Shown: positions 34,170 through 43,080, counted from the first letter of the stretch. The stretch: DNA of 64,000 bases from Ramlibacter sp. (GCA_028292245.1 JAQGMS010000079.1:39540-103539), one strand, 5' to 3'. Numbers and translations are program-made. Notes: a model not told the origin generated them from the letters alone.

Positions 34170-35561
34170 CTAGGCCAGGGGTTTCAGCTTGCCGAGAATG
34201 GTCGGGAAGAACTCCGTCACCGTCGGATGGACCGGCAGCGCATCCTTCATCACGTGCCAGCTCGCGCCGGCGGCCATGAAGTTGCTGATCACCTGGATGA
34301 TCTCGTCGCCGTTGATCCCCAGCACCGTGGCGCCGGCGAAACGGTCGGTGTCCGCATCGACCAGCAGCTTGATGAGCCCGGTGGTCTCGCTTTCCTCCTT
34401 GGCGCGGCTGACGTTTTTCATGTCGAAGGTCGCCATCAGGATGCGCTTGCCGCTGGCGCGCGCGTCCGCCTCGGACATGCCCACGCGGCCCAGCGGCGGA
34501 TCGGTGAACATGGCGTAGGCCATGATCCGGTCGTCGGCCGAACGCGCGCTGCCCTGGGACGCGTTCACGTGGTTCGCCAGCACGATCTCATGATCGTGAT
34601 AGCTGGTGTGCGTGAAGGCGCCGCGCTTGTTGATGTCGCCCAGCGCCCAGATGCCGGGCACGTTGGTCTGCAATTGCCCGTCGGTGGGAACGAACCCGCG
34701 CGAATCCATCTCCACGCCGGCCGCCGCGAGGTTCAAGCGCTCGGTATTCGGCAGGCGCCCGGTGGCCACCAGCAGGTGCGAACCTTCGACGCGCCGGCTG
34801 CCCACGTACGCGACGACCCCGTCGGCAACGCGCTCGACACGCGAGACCGGCTGGCCCGCCAGCACGGTGACGCCTTCGTCGGCCAGAAACGATGCGATGC
34901 AGGCCGACACCTCCGCGTCTTCGCGCGCGGTGATGCGCGGCCCGGTTTCGATCACCGTGACTTCGCAGCCCAGGCGGCGGAAGATCTGCCCCATTTCCAA
35001 CCCGATGTAGCTGCCGCCGATGACGATGAGATGACGCGGCGCAACGCGCAGCTTGAGCAGGCTGACGTTGTCCAGGTAGGGAACGTCCTGGATGCCGGGA
35101 ATGGGCGGGATGAATGCGCGCGTTCCGGTGTTGAGATAGACGCGTTTGGCGCGCACCGGCTGCTCGCCGGCCAGCAAGTCGAAGGGGCCGCCGCTGCGCC
35201 CCACGAACGAGCCCCAGGCCCGCAGCAGCGTGATGTTGGGCTCGCCACCGATCCAGCTTTCCAGGCCGGCGCGCGCGGTGTCCACGCGCAATTGCATGCG
35301 TTGCATGGCTGCCGCGAAATCCACTTCCACTTTCCCCACGTGCACGCCGAACTCCGCGGCGCGGCGCGCCAGGTGCGCGACCCGCGCGCTCTTGCGCAAG
35401 GTCTTGGTCGGCGTGCAGCCCACGTTGACGCAGGTGCCGCCGAGCTGCACCGCCTCGATCAACGCGACCCGTTCGCCGCGCTTGGCCAGCGCCACCGACA
35501 ACGCGGGCGCGGCTTGACCCGAGCCGACGATTGCGGCGTCGACCTCGATCGCCTCGTTCAT
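34170..35561 (-). CDS. FAD-containing NAD(P)-disulfide oxidoreductase, mercuric-reductase-like
   Basis: 463 residues. FAD site AIVGSGQAAPALSVALAKRG, redox pair Cys-x4-Cys in GGTCVNVGCTPTK, NAD(P) site VIGGSYIGLEMGQIF, and the C-terminal HPTVTE that supplies the active-site His-Glu. The FAD motif reads GSGQAAPA, not GxGxxG, as in a subgroup of mercuric-reductase-like proteins. No MerA N-terminal HMA domain or terminal Cys pair exists, so it is probably not a true mercuric reductase. Position in the egt operon hints at thiol or disulfide redox work (inference). Confidence 0.9.
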   Translation of the reverse strand: MNEAIEVDAAIVGSGQAAPALSVALAKRGERVALIEAVQLGGTCVNVGCTPTKTLRKSARVAHLARRAAEFGVHVGKVEVDFAAAMQRMQLRVDTARAGLESWIGGEPNITLLRAWGSFVGRSGGPFDLLAGEQPVRAKRVYLNTGTRAFIPPIPGIQDVPYLDNVSLLKLRVAPRHLIVIGGSYIGLEMGQIFRRLGCEVTVIETGPRITAREDAEVSACIASFLADEGVTVLAGQPVSRVERVADGVVAYVGSRRVEGSHLLVATGRLPNTERLNLAAAGVEMDSRGFVPTDGQLQTNVPGIWALGDINKRGAFTHTSYHDHEIVLANHVNASQGSARSADDRIMAYAMFTDPPLGRVGMSEADARASGKRILMATFDMKNVSRAKEESETTGLIKLLVDADTDRFAGATVLGINGDEIIQVISNFMAAGASWHVMKDALPVHPTVTEFFPTILGKLKPLA

Positions 35562-35570
35562 GGAAACCTC

Positions 35571-35852
35571 CTAGGGTTCGACCTTCACGCCCTTCCAGAA
35601 CGCGACACGGTCCTTGACCATCTCCGCTTCCGGTTTCGGGTCGGGGTAGTACCACACGGCGTCGGTGTTCATCTCGCCGTTGACCAGCAGCGAGTAGTAG
35701 CTGGCCTCGCCCTTCCAGTGGCACGTGGTGTGGTGGTTGCTGAAGGTGACGTATTCACGCTTGAGCGTGGCGGCGGGGAAGTAGTGATTTCCTTCCACCA
35801 CCACTGTGTCGTCGCTTTGCGCGATCACCGTGCCGTTCCAGCTGGCTTTCAT
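35571..35852 (-). CDS. DUF427 domain protein
   Basis: 93 residues. The text MKASWNGTVIAQSDDTVVVEGNHYFP and HHTTCHWKGEASYYSLLV matches the DUF427 family (small beta-rich cytoplasmic proteins, function unknown). The His/Cys pair in TTCHWKG is conserved in the family. It sits between egtD and the flavoprotein with gaps of 12 and 9 bases. Confidence 0.92.
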   Translation of the reverse strand: MKASWNGTVIAQSDDTVVVEGNHYFPAATLKREYVTFSNHHTTCHWKGEASYYSLLVNGEMNTDAVWYYPDPKPEAEMVKDRVAFWKGVKVEP

Positions 35853-35864
35853 CCCGGATCCTCT

Positions 35865-36866
35865 CTACGCAGGTGCGTGCAGCCAGTGCACGCTGAACAA
35901 CTTGTCCTCGTCGGTCCAGACCGGCCCGGGCCTGAAGCCCGCCCGCATCGCCAGCGCGCGCAGGCTCTCGATGGTGAACTTGTACGAATTCTCGGTGTGC
36001 AGGGTTTCGCCCTCGTCGAATTCGTAGCATTCGCCGCCCAGCGCGATCTTCTGCCGGCGGCGGCTGACCAGGTGCATCTCGATGCGCTGCTGCGGCGCGT
36101 TGTAGAAGGCGCTGTGGGCGAACTGGTCCAGCACGAAGCGCGTTCCCAGTTCGCGGTTGGCCCGCGCCAGCAGGTTGAGGTTGAACGCCGCCGTGACGCC
36201 TTGCGCATCGTTGTAGGCGGCGTGCAGGACCGCCGGCTCCTTCACCAGGTCGGCTCCGAGCAGCAGCGCGCCGCCGCGCAGCACCTGCCCGGCCACCTGC
36301 AGGAAATGCAGCGCCTCCGGCGGCGTGAAGTTGCCGATGGTCGAGCCCGGAAAGAAGCCGACCCGCCGTCCCGCGCCCGGCAAGGCGGCAGGCAGCAGCA
36401 TGCGCTGCGTGTAGTCCGCGACCACCGGCTGCACGTCCAGGCCCGGATAGTCATCCTGCAAGGCGGCGGCGGAGCGCGCCAGATGCTCGCCCGAAATGTC
36501 GATCGGCAGGAAGCGCGCCGGCCGGTCCATCGCGTCGAGCAGCAGCCGCACCTTGCGCAGCGAGCCGGCACCGAACTCGACGATCTCGGCATGCGGGCCC
36601 ATCTGCGATGCGATGTCTTCGGCATTGCGTGCCAGGATGCCCAGCTCGGTGCGCGTGGGGTAGTACTCCGGCAATTCGCAGATCCGGTCGAACAGCTGCG
36701 AGCCCTGCTCGTCGTAAAAATATTTCGGCGAGATGGCGCGCGGCTGCGAGGCCAGTGCCCGCATCAGGTCGTGCGCGAACTCGCCGACCAGCGAGTCGTT
36801 CTCCGCGGGGCGGCTGTCACCGGCGTCACGGCCGGACTCGATGTTGATCAGGCTGCGGGTCAGCAT
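35865..36866 (-). CDS. egtD: L-histidine N-alpha-methyltransferase EgtD
   Basis: 333-residue SAM-dependent enzyme that trimethylates histidine to hercynine, the first ergothioneine step. Typical segments: SPKYFYDEQGSQLFDRICELPEYYPTRTE, VEFGAGSLRKVRLLLDAM for SAM, FFPGSTIGNFTPPEA, and a late EGETLHTENSYKF. The ATG at 36866 follows AAAGGA and overlaps the egtB stop by seven bases in another frame; the track ORF has a false 101-residue extension. Confidence 0.96.
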   Translation of the reverse strand: MLTRSLINIESGRDAGDSRPAENDSLVGEFAHDLMRALASQPRAISPKYFYDEQGSQLFDRICELPEYYPTRTELGILARNAEDIASQMGPHAEIVEFGAGSLRKVRLLLDAMDRPARFLPIDISGEHLARSAAALQDDYPGLDVQPVVADYTQRMLLPAALPGAGRRVGFFPGSTIGNFTPPEALHFLQVAGQVLRGGALLLGADLVKEPAVLHAAYNDAQGVTAAFNLNLLARANRELGTRFVLDQFAHSAFYNAPQQRIEMHLVSRRRQKIALGGECYEFDEGETLHTENSYKFTIESLRALAMRAGFRPGPVWTDEDKLFSVHWLHAPA

Positions 36867-38122
36867 GAGGCGTCCTTTGCAAGACGAACGCCGGAGAACT
36901 GCCAGCGCGCGGACGGCGGAAAGAAGTTGCGGTAGCTCGGCCGCGTGTGCCCGGGTGGCGTCGCGCTGCTGCCGCCGCGCAGCACCAATTGGCCCACCAT
37001 GAATTTGCCGTTGTATTCGCTGACAGCGCCGGACAGCGGCCGAAAGCCGGGATACGGGTCGTACGACGAGCGCGTCCATTGCCATACATGGCCGGTCATC
37101 TGCGTCATTTCGGGAACGCCGGCGGCGGCTTCCCACTCGAACTCGGTCGGCAGGCGGGCACCGGCCCATTCGGCGTAGGCGGCTGCCTCATAGAAGCTGA
37201 GCTGGCTGACCGGCGCCGCCGGATCCAGCGGCCGCACGCCGTGCAGGCCGAACACCTGCCAATGCGCGATCGCGGCGCGCGGGTCGCCAGGCGCGATCCA
37301 GTACACCGGAGCCTTCCAGCCGCCCGCCTGCACCGCGGCCCAACCATCGGAAAGCCACAACGCCGGCCGTTCATAGCCGCCGTCGGCGATGAACTGCGCG
37401 TACTCGCCGCAAGTGACGAGTCGATCGGCGATGCGATACGGCGCCAGCAGGACGGGATGCCGCGGCGTTTCGTTGTCGAAGGCGAAGCCCTCTCCCGCAT
37501 GCCCCACATCGACCGTGCCGCCCTGCATCTCGATCCAGTTCAGCGCAGCGGTGCCGGCGGCCAGCCGCAGCACCGGCGTCTCCGCGCTCTGGTATGCGGG
37601 CAGGAGCGGGTTGCACGACAACAAATGCAGGATGTCGGTGAGGATCAGTTCCTGGTGCTGCTGCTCGTGGTTCAGTCCCAGCTCGATCAGCGGGCCGGCG
37701 GCCTGCCACGCTTCGTCGCGCGCTTGCGCGATGAAACGCAGGACGGTGGCGTCTACGTGTTCGCGGTAGGCACGGACTTCGGCGAGGCTGGGGCGCGTCA
37801 ACAGGCCGCGCTGCGGACGCGGGTGGCGTGAACCGAGCGCCTCGTAATAGGAATTGAAGAGATGGAAAAAGCGTGAATCGAAGACTTGGTAATCCGCCGC
37901 ATGAGGGGCCAGCACGACTGCTTCGAAAAACCAGCTGGTGTGCGCCAGGTGCCACTTGGCCGGGCTGGCATCGGGCATCGATTGCACGCACTGGTCTTCG
38001 GCAGAAAGCGGCGCGGCAAGCGCCAACGTGTGGTTGCGCACCTGCGCGTAGCGTGCGGCCAGGGTCTCGCGCCACGGTTCTGCGCGGCTGTCCGCGTGCA
38101 CGGACGACGGGTTCACGGGCAT
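36860..38122 (-). CDS. egtB: Ergothioneine biosynthesis sulfoxide synthase EgtB
   Basis: Non-haem iron enzyme joining hercynine and a cysteine-containing thiol as a sulfoxide. An N-terminal DinB-like helical domain carries iron ligands in WHLAHTSWFFE and HEQQHQELILTDILHLL; the C-terminal FGE-sulfatase domain has LPTEFEWEAAAG, GHVWQWTRSSYDPYPGF and GGSSATPPGHTRPSYRNFF. The ATG at 38122 has GGAGG eight bases upstream, giving 420 residues; the track's TTG start two codons earlier is too close to that site. No egtA, egtC or egtE is adjacent, so the thiol donor and lyase are open. Confidence 0.96.
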   Translation of the reverse strand: MPVNPSSVHADSRAEPWRETLAARYAQVRNHTLALAAPLSAEDQCVQSMPDASPAKWHLAHTSWFFEAVVLAPHAADYQVFDSRFFHLFNSYYEALGSRHPRPQRGLLTRPSLAEVRAYREHVDATVLRFIAQARDEAWQAAGPLIELGLNHEQQHQELILTDILHLLSCNPLLPAYQSAETPVLRLAAGTAALNWIEMQGGTVDVGHAGEGFAFDNETPRHPVLLAPYRIADRLVTCGEYAQFIADGGYERPALWLSDGWAAVQAGGWKAPVYWIAPGDPRAAIAHWQVFGLHGVRPLDPAAPVSQLSFYEAAAYAEWAGARLPTEFEWEAAAGVPEMTQMTGHVWQWTRSSYDPYPGFRPLSGAVSEYNGKFMVGQLVLRGGSSATPPGHTRPSYRNFFPPSARWQFSGVRLAKDASC

Positions 38123-38394
38123 AGGCAAAGCCTCCAGTTGTTCTTGCGTTGAAACCGCACCGCCCTGTCCGGCGCGGGCCCAAACACATCAGTCGTCACC
38201 CCTCTCGAATCATTACAGCACAAGCAAAAGAAAACTGCCGCCATCGGGCGCGCGATCAGGGCTTGCGCCCACCTCTCCTGACAAGAACGCTTACAAGAGG
38301 CAGCTCCCTGGATTCGTGTCACGTGCGCTACCGTCGCGCAGGGCAGCGGCGGATACCATGCCAGTCCTTCCGCCCCGCGTCCCAGGAGACATCC
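38123..38394. other. Divergent promoter region egtB / CurA-like reductase
   Basis: 272 bases with both promoters. It contains an A-rich stretch (CACAAGCAAAAGAAAACTG near 38220) and TTACAAGAGG. I see no convincing terminator, riboswitch fold or small gene. Confidence 0.4.
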
Positions 38395-39429
38395 ATGAGC
38401 ATCGCCGCCCTGACCAACCACCAAGTCCGCCTGGCCAAGCGCCCGGTGGGCACACCGACGCGTGACAACTGGTCCTTCACTACCGAGCCGGTGCCCGAAC
38501 CCGCGGCCGGTGGCGTGCTCGTCAAGACCCTGGCGCTGTCGCTGGACCCGGCCATGCGCGGCTGGATGAACGACGCCAAGAGCTACATCCCGCCGGTCGG
38601 CATCGGCGAGGTGATGCGGGCCGGCGGCATCGGCAAGGTGATCGCATCGCAAAACACCAGGTTCGCCGTCGGCGACCTGGTGTCCGCAACCCTCGGCGTG
38701 CAGGAATACATGCTGGTGGCCGAGGACCAGGTCAAGCGCAACGGCATGTTCAAGATCGACCCGCGCCTGGGGTCCATTACGCAATGGCTCAACGTGCTGG
38801 GCATGCCCGGCATGACCGGTTATTTCGGCCTGCTGGACGTCGGCCAGCCGCGTCCCGGCGAGACGGTGGTGGTGTCCGGCGCCGCGGGCGCGGTGGGCCA
38901 GACCGTCGGCCAATTGGCCAAGATCAAGGGCTGCCGCGTCGTGGGCATCGCGGGCGGCCGCGCCAAGTGCGACTGGGTCGTGGGCGAACTCGGCTTCGAC
39001 GCCTGTGTCGACTACAAGACGGGCGAAGTCAGGGGCGGGCTGAAGGAGCATTGCCCCAAGGGCGTGGACGTGTATTTCGACAACGTGGGCGGCGACATCC
39101 TGGACGACGTGCTGTCGCGCCTGGCCCGCGGCGCGCGCATCGTCATCTGCGGCGCGATCAGCCAGTACAACAACACCACGCCGATCCAGGGGCCCAAGAA
39201 CTATCTGTCGCTGCTGGTCAACCGGGCTCGCATGGAAGGCATGGTCGTGTTCGACTACGCCGACCGTTATCCGATCGCGGTGGCCGAGCTGGCCGGCTAC
39301 CTGGAAGAGGGCCGCATGAAATCCAGGGAGGACGTGGTGCGGGGGCTGGAGACTTTCCCCGAAGCCCTGGTCAAGCTGTTCACGGGTGAGAACTTCGGCA
39401 AATTGGTCCTGCAAATAGCCGACGCCTAG
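38395..39429 (+). CDS. NADP-dependent MDR oxidoreductase, CurA/leukotriene-dehydrogenase-like
   Basis: 344 residues, zinc-free medium-chain reductase. LSLDPAMRGWMNDAKSYIPPV and VMRAGGIGKVI are typical of the CurA/PTGR group reducing alpha,beta-unsaturated carbonyls. NADP site: VVVSGAAGAVGQTVGQLAK. The C-terminal ENFGKLVLQI is also typical. The ATG at 38395 follows AGGAGAC. It ends in a shared CTAG with the opposing gene. Confidence 0.92.
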   Translation: MSIAALTNHQVRLAKRPVGTPTRDNWSFTTEPVPEPAAGGVLVKTLALSLDPAMRGWMNDAKSYIPPVGIGEVMRAGGIGKVIASQNTRFAVGDLVSATLGVQEYMLVAEDQVKRNGMFKIDPRLGSITQWLNVLGMPGMTGYFGLLDVGQPRPGETVVVSGAAGAVGQTVGQLAKIKGCRVVGIAGGRAKCDWVVGELGFDACVDYKTGEVRGGLKEHCPKGVDVYFDNVGGDILDDVLSRLARGARIVICGAISQYNNTTPIQGPKNYLSLLVNRARMEGMVVFDYADRYPIAVAELAGYLEEGRMKSREDVVRGLETFPEALVKLFTGENFGKLVLQIADA

Positions 39430-39878
39430 CCGTTGCCAGGCATCAGGCGCACCGTCGCACCGTCCAGCACGACTCGGGAACCCGCCGCCAAAGCCCCGCG
39501 CTGCTCGACCGTGCGGAAGCTGCCGCCATCCATGCGGATGCGCATCCGGTAGTTCTTGTTGGGCGCGTCGGCGGCCACCACCGACTCCACCGTCCCGCAA
39601 GTCTGGCAAGCCGGCCCCGCGCCCATCGTGTTGAGCGGGGGCGCGGTGACCACCGGGCTCGGCTCTTGCGCAACGGCTTGCTGCGCCGACTGCGCCGCGG
39701 CGCGGTGATCGGGCGGCGCCTGGGTGTGCCGGGTCATCATGGCGGCCGCCAGCGCGGCAATGGCCACGGCCATCACCGCCAGCGTGGGCGCGAGTGCCTG
39801 GCCGGGGGTGGGCGGTGGGCTCGAAGCCGGCTCTGCCGCCGACTGGGCAAACTTGTCGTCGTTCAAATCGGGATCCAT
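39426..39878 (-). CDS. Single-pass membrane protein with periplasmic barrel-like domain
   Basis: 150 residues, not recognised by name. After an acidic cytoplasmic start (MDPDLNDDKFAQ) comes one membrane helix (LAPTLAVMAVAIAALAAAMM, about 30-48), a Pro/Ala-rich linker, a CQTC pair, and a beta-rich domain (GTVESVVAADAPNKNYRMRIR). The ending resembles the C-terminal part of glycine-zipper lipoproteins of Burkholderiales. AAAGGA precedes the ATG at 39878. Confidence 0.65.
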   Translation of the reverse strand: MDPDLNDDKFAQSAAEPASSPPPTPGQALAPTLAVMAVAIAALAAAMMTRHTQAPPDHRAAAQSAQQAVAQEPSPVVTAPPLNTMGAGPACQTCGTVESVVAADAPNKNYRMRIRMDGGSFRTVEQRGALAAGSRVVLDGATVRLMPGNG

Positions 39879-39969
39879 GGCGTGTCCTTTGCGCTGTTGT
39901 ATCCCAGCCGGACAGTCTGGCCTGTAGGCGAACGTGACATCCGTAAGCGAATCGCGGCGGTAGGCGGAG

Positions 39970-40416
39970 TCAAACGCGCGAGTTGCGATTGGCCTCGTTG
40001 ACGGTGACCCAGAAATCGTAGACCTGCCGCATCTTGCGGCGCAGTTCGTCGTTGTCCAGGCTCTTTCGCACGACGCTGTTGGCCCCGGCCACGTAGCAAC
40101 TGTCGAGCTCAACCTTGTCGGCCGATGCGGACAACATGACGACCGGCACCGACTGCGTGAGCGGGTTGCCGCGCAGGGCCTTGAGCACATCCAGGCCGCC
40201 GACCCCCGCCATCTTGATGTCGAGGATCACCAGCCGGGGCTGCTTGCGGGGGTCCCGCTCGGCATGGCTGCCGCGCGCGAACAGGAAATCCAGAGCCTCC
40301 TCCCCGTTGGCGGCGGTAGCGATCCGCGCCGGGTCGCAGCACTCGCGCAGCGCCAGCACCGTCAGTTCCAGGTGGTCCGGGTTGTCCTCGACCACCAGGA
40401 TGGCGATATCGGCCAT
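39970..40416 (-). CDS. Stand-alone CheY-like response regulator (Rcp1 type)
   Basis: 148 residues, receiver domain only. Asp66 in LVILDIKMAGVGG is the phosphoacceptor; ILVVEDNPDHLELTVLAL and VVMLSASADK are the other conserved parts, and Lys is in SVVRKSLDN. The shape matches Rcp1-like regulators that partner phytochrome-type or hybrid kinases. The cupin gene ends two bases beyond its start, so it is coupled to that gene. No kinase is next to it. Confidence 0.9.
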   Translation of the reverse strand: MADIAILVVEDNPDHLELTVLALRECCDPARIATAANGEEALDFLFARGSHAERDPRKQPRLVILDIKMAGVGGLDVLKALRGNPLTQSVPVVMLSASADKVELDSCYVAGANSVVRKSLDNDELRRKMRQVYDFWVTVNEANRNSRV

Positions 40417-40418
40417 GC

Positions 40419-40895
40419 CTAGACGGCCCCGCCCGGATGGGTCGGATCGACCCACAGCACCTGTTCGGGTTTTTCGACCGGCGCGATGTCCAGGTTCACC
40501 GCGACGGCCTCGCCGTCGCTACGGCACAGCACGCATTCCAGCGCTTCGGTCGCGCTGGCGTTGATTTCCTGGTGCGGCACGAACGGCGGCACATAGATGA
40601 AGTCGCCGGGCCCGGCTTCGGCGGCGAATTCGAGATGCTCGCCCCAGCGCATGCGCGCGCGCCCCTTGACGATGTAGATCACGCTTTCCAGGGGGCCGTG
40701 GTGATGCGCGCCGGTTTTCGCGTTGGCGTGGATCGTCACCGTGCCGGCCCACAGCTTCTGCGCTCCGACGCGCGCGAAGTTGATCGCCGCCTTGCGATCC
40801 ATGCCCGGCGTCTGCGCGGTATTGGGGTCCAGCTGGTTGCCCGGAATCACCCGGACGCCGTCATTCTTCCAGGGCGGCTGATGATCGTTGCTCAT
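40419..40895 (-). CDS. Cupin domain protein
   Basis: 158 residues with one complete cupin: GAHHHGPLESVIYIVKGRARMRWG (motif 1 with the His cluster) and PGDFIYVPPFVPHQEIN (motif 2 with His). All metal ligands are present. Function unknown; the phrase EALECVLCRSDGEAVAVNLDI resembles cupins of dioxygenase-like or signalling type. It lies between the response regulator and the serine hydrolase on the same strand. Confidence 0.83.
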   Translation of the reverse strand: MSNDHQPPWKNDGVRVIPGNQLDPNTAQTPGMDRKAAINFARVGAQKLWAGTVTIHANAKTGAHHHGPLESVIYIVKGRARMRWGEHLEFAAEAGPGDFIYVPPFVPHQEINASATEALECVLCRSDGEAVAVNLDIAPVEKPEQVLWVDPTHPGGAV

Positions 40896-40912
40896 GTTCG
40901 CCAGCGTACCAC

Positions 40913-42061
40913 TCAGTCCACCGCCGCGTACACCAGGTGCCGGAACAGGTTGCGAAAGTAGATGCGCTGGTTCGGGGCCTGGGTCAGCAGCATGGCGAAC
41001 AGGTCCTCGGCGGGATCCACCAGGAAGGACGTGCCGCCGATGCCGCTCCAGTAGTACTGGCCGGGCGAGCCCGGCTGCGGGGCCTGGCCGCCGTGCAGGC
41101 GGACCGAGAAGCCCAGCCCGAAGCCGTAGCCGGGCAGCAGCAGGTCGCCGTTGACCGGGATGCCGCCCAGGTGATCGGCCGTCATCCACTCGATGGTCTT
41201 GCGCGACACCAGGCGCGTGCCATCGAGCGTGCCGCGATTGCGCATGAACTGCAGGAACCGGATGTAGTCGGCCGCCGTCGAAAGCAATCCCCCGCCGCCC
41301 GACTCGAAGCGCGGCGTCTCGCGCGCATCCATCATGATGACCGGCTCGCCGGTGTCGGGGTCCTTGGCGAACGGCTCCGCGATGCGATGCCACTGGTCCT
41401 GCGCCACCGCGAACGCCGTGTCCTTCATCCCCAACGGACCGAAGACGCGCTGCTGCAGGAGCTCGCCCAGCGGCCGGCCGCTCACCACTTCCAGCAACGC
41501 GCCCAGGACGTCGGTGGCGCGGCTGTACTGCCAGCAGCTGCCCGGCTGGTGCGCCAGCGGCAGCGCGGCGAGCACCTTGCAGAACTGCGCATTGGTCCGC
41601 GAGCGATCGGTGATGTCGGCGGCTTCGTACTCGCGCTGCACCGCGCTTTGCCCGAGGAATTCGTAGGTGAGGCCGGCGGTGTGCCGCAACAGGTCCTGCA
41701 CCGTGGCTGCGCGGCGTACGGGCTGCAGCCGCACCGCGCCGCCCTCTTCCACCGCCACTTGCTGGCCGGCGAATTCGGGCAGGTATTTCGACACCGGGTC
41801 GCCCATCTGCACGCGCCCCTCCTCGGCCAGCATCAACGCCACCAGCGACACGATCGGCTTGGTCATCGAATAGATTCGGAAGATCGCATCGTCCTTCATG
41901 GCCGCCCAGCCCTGCGGGTCCTGCCGCCCGAGGGCTTCGAAGAATTCGACGTGCCCGCCCAGCGCAACCACTGCGATCGCGCCCGGAATGCGCTGCTCGT
42001 CGATGTGCGATTGCAGGACGCCGCGCAATTGCGCCAGCCCGGCGCGGTTCAGGCGGGCCAT
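40913..42061 (-). CDS. Serine hydrolase, class C beta-lactamase fold
   Basis: 382 residues of the beta-lactamase/esterase EstB/PBP4 family. The S-x-x-K nucleophile is in IYSMTKPIVSL, the Tyr motif is in WQYSRATDVLGALL, and YGFGLGFSVRLHG stands at the third box. No signal peptide is seen, so a cytoplasmic esterase is more likely than a drug-hydrolysing lactamase. The track ORF extends 1012 codons too far upstream through antisense sequence. The start overlaps the MetE-like stop by one base (TGATG). Confidence 0.9.
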   Translation of the reverse strand: MARLNRAGLAQLRGVLQSHIDEQRIPGAIAVVALGGHVEFFEALGRQDPQGWAAMKDDAIFRIYSMTKPIVSLVALMLAEEGRVQMGDPVSKYLPEFAGQQVAVEEGGAVRLQPVRRAATVQDLLRHTAGLTYEFLGQSAVQREYEAADITDRSRTNAQFCKVLAALPLAHQPGSCWQYSRATDVLGALLEVVSGRPLGELLQQRVFGPLGMKDTAFAVAQDQWHRIAEPFAKDPDTGEPVIMMDARETPRFESGGGGLLSTAADYIRFLQFMRNRGTLDGTRLVSRKTIEWMTADHLGGIPVNGDLLLPGYGFGLGFSVRLHGGQAPQPGSPGQYYWSGIGGTSFLVDPAEDLFAMLLTQAPNQRIYFRNLFRHLVYAAVD

Positions 42062-43080
42062 CAGCCGTACCTCCGCCGCGCCAGCTCCGCGCCCTGCCCC
42101 AGCGCCTGCAGTTTCTTCAGCGCCACTTCGCGGTCCATCGGCGCGAGCCCGCAGTTGGTGCAGGGAAAGAGCCGCTGCTTCGGCACGAACTGCAGCGCGG
42201 CGCCGATGGTGTCGGCGACCTGCTCCGGCGTTTCGATCGCGTCGCTCGCCGCGTCGATCACGCCCACCATCACGTCCTTGCCTTCCAGCAATTTCATCAG
42301 GTGCGGCGGCACATGCGAGTGGTAGCACTCCAGGCTCACCTGCTTGATCGAACTGGCTGCCAGCGCCGGGAAGATCTGCTCGTACTGGCGCCACTCCTGG
42401 CCCAGAGTGTCCTTCCAGTCGAGGTTGGCCTTGATGCCGTAGCCATAGCAGATGTGGACCGCGGTCGTGCAAGTCAGCCCCTGCGCGGCGCGTTCCAGCG
42501 CCTTCACGCCCCAATCGGCGGCGTCCTTCATGTAGACGTTGAACGCCGGCTCGTCGAACTGGATGATGTCCACGCCGTCGGCCTGCAGGGCCAGCGCTTC
42601 CTGGTTGAGCAACTCGGCGAACGCGAACGCCATCTTCACCTTGTCGCCGTAGTGCTGGTCGGCCACCGTGTCGACGATGGTCATCGGCCCCGGCAGCGTG
42701 AATTTCAATTTGCGCTTGGTGTGAGCCCGCGCCAGTTGCGCCTCGAAGGCGTGAACCCGGCCCTTGAGCTTCAGCGGCGCCACCACCTGCGGCACCATCG
42801 CGTCGTAGCGGTTGTCGCGGATGCCCATCTTCACTTTGTGCTCGAAGTCGATGCCCTGCACCTGCTCCAGGAAGCCGTGCACGAAATGCTGGCGCGACTG
42901 CTCGCCGTCGGTCACGATGTCCAGGCCCGCATCCTCCTGCGCCTTGATCCACAGCAAGGTCGCATCGGCCTTCGCTTGCCGCAATTCGTCGCCCTGCGCC
43001 TTCCACTGGGGCCACAGCTTCTGGGTTTCGGCAAGCCAGGCCGGCTTGGGCAGGCTGCCGGCGATCGAGGTCGGGAACAT
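42061..43080 (-). CDS. Short MetE-type (C-terminal domain) methionine synthase
   Basis: 339 residues: only the catalytic TIM barrel of cobalamin-independent methionine synthase. Zinc ligands match MetE: His and Cys in VHICYGYG, Glu in SLECYHSHV, Cys in PCTNCGLAPMDREVA. The N-terminal MetE domain that helps bind polyglutamyl methyltetrahydrofolate is absent. Stand-alone forms are known as core-MetE or Mes-type enzymes that can use non-folate methyl donors; which class this is cannot be told by eye. AAGGAGTG precedes the ATG at 43080. Divergent from the NADH dehydrogenase. Confidence 0.88.
   Translation of the reverse strand: MFPTSIAGSLPKPAWLAETQKLWPQWKAQGDELRQAKADATLLWIKAQEDAGLDIVTDGEQSRQHFVHGFLEQVQGIDFEHKVKMGIRDNRYDAMVPQVVAPLKLKGRVHAFEAQLARAHTKRKLKFTLPGPMTIVDTVADQHYGDKVKMAFAFAELLNQEALALQADGVDIIQFDEPAFNVYMKDAADWGVKALERAAQGLTCTTAVHICYGYGIKANLDWKDTLGQEWRQYEQIFPALAASSIKQVSLECYHSHVPPHLMKLLEGKDVMVGVIDAASDAIETPEQVADTIGAALQFVPKQRLFPCTNCGLAPMDREVALKKLQALGQGAELARRRYG

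Noticed and set aside
34170-35561. Mercuric reductase (merA)
   Set aside because: Lacks the HMA domain and the C-terminal Cys pair of MerA, and no other mer gene is nearby.
34137-36935. 932-codon plus-strand ORF
   Set aside because: Antisense to the flavoprotein, DUF427 and egtD, all of which have clear motifs. A G/C-bias shadow.
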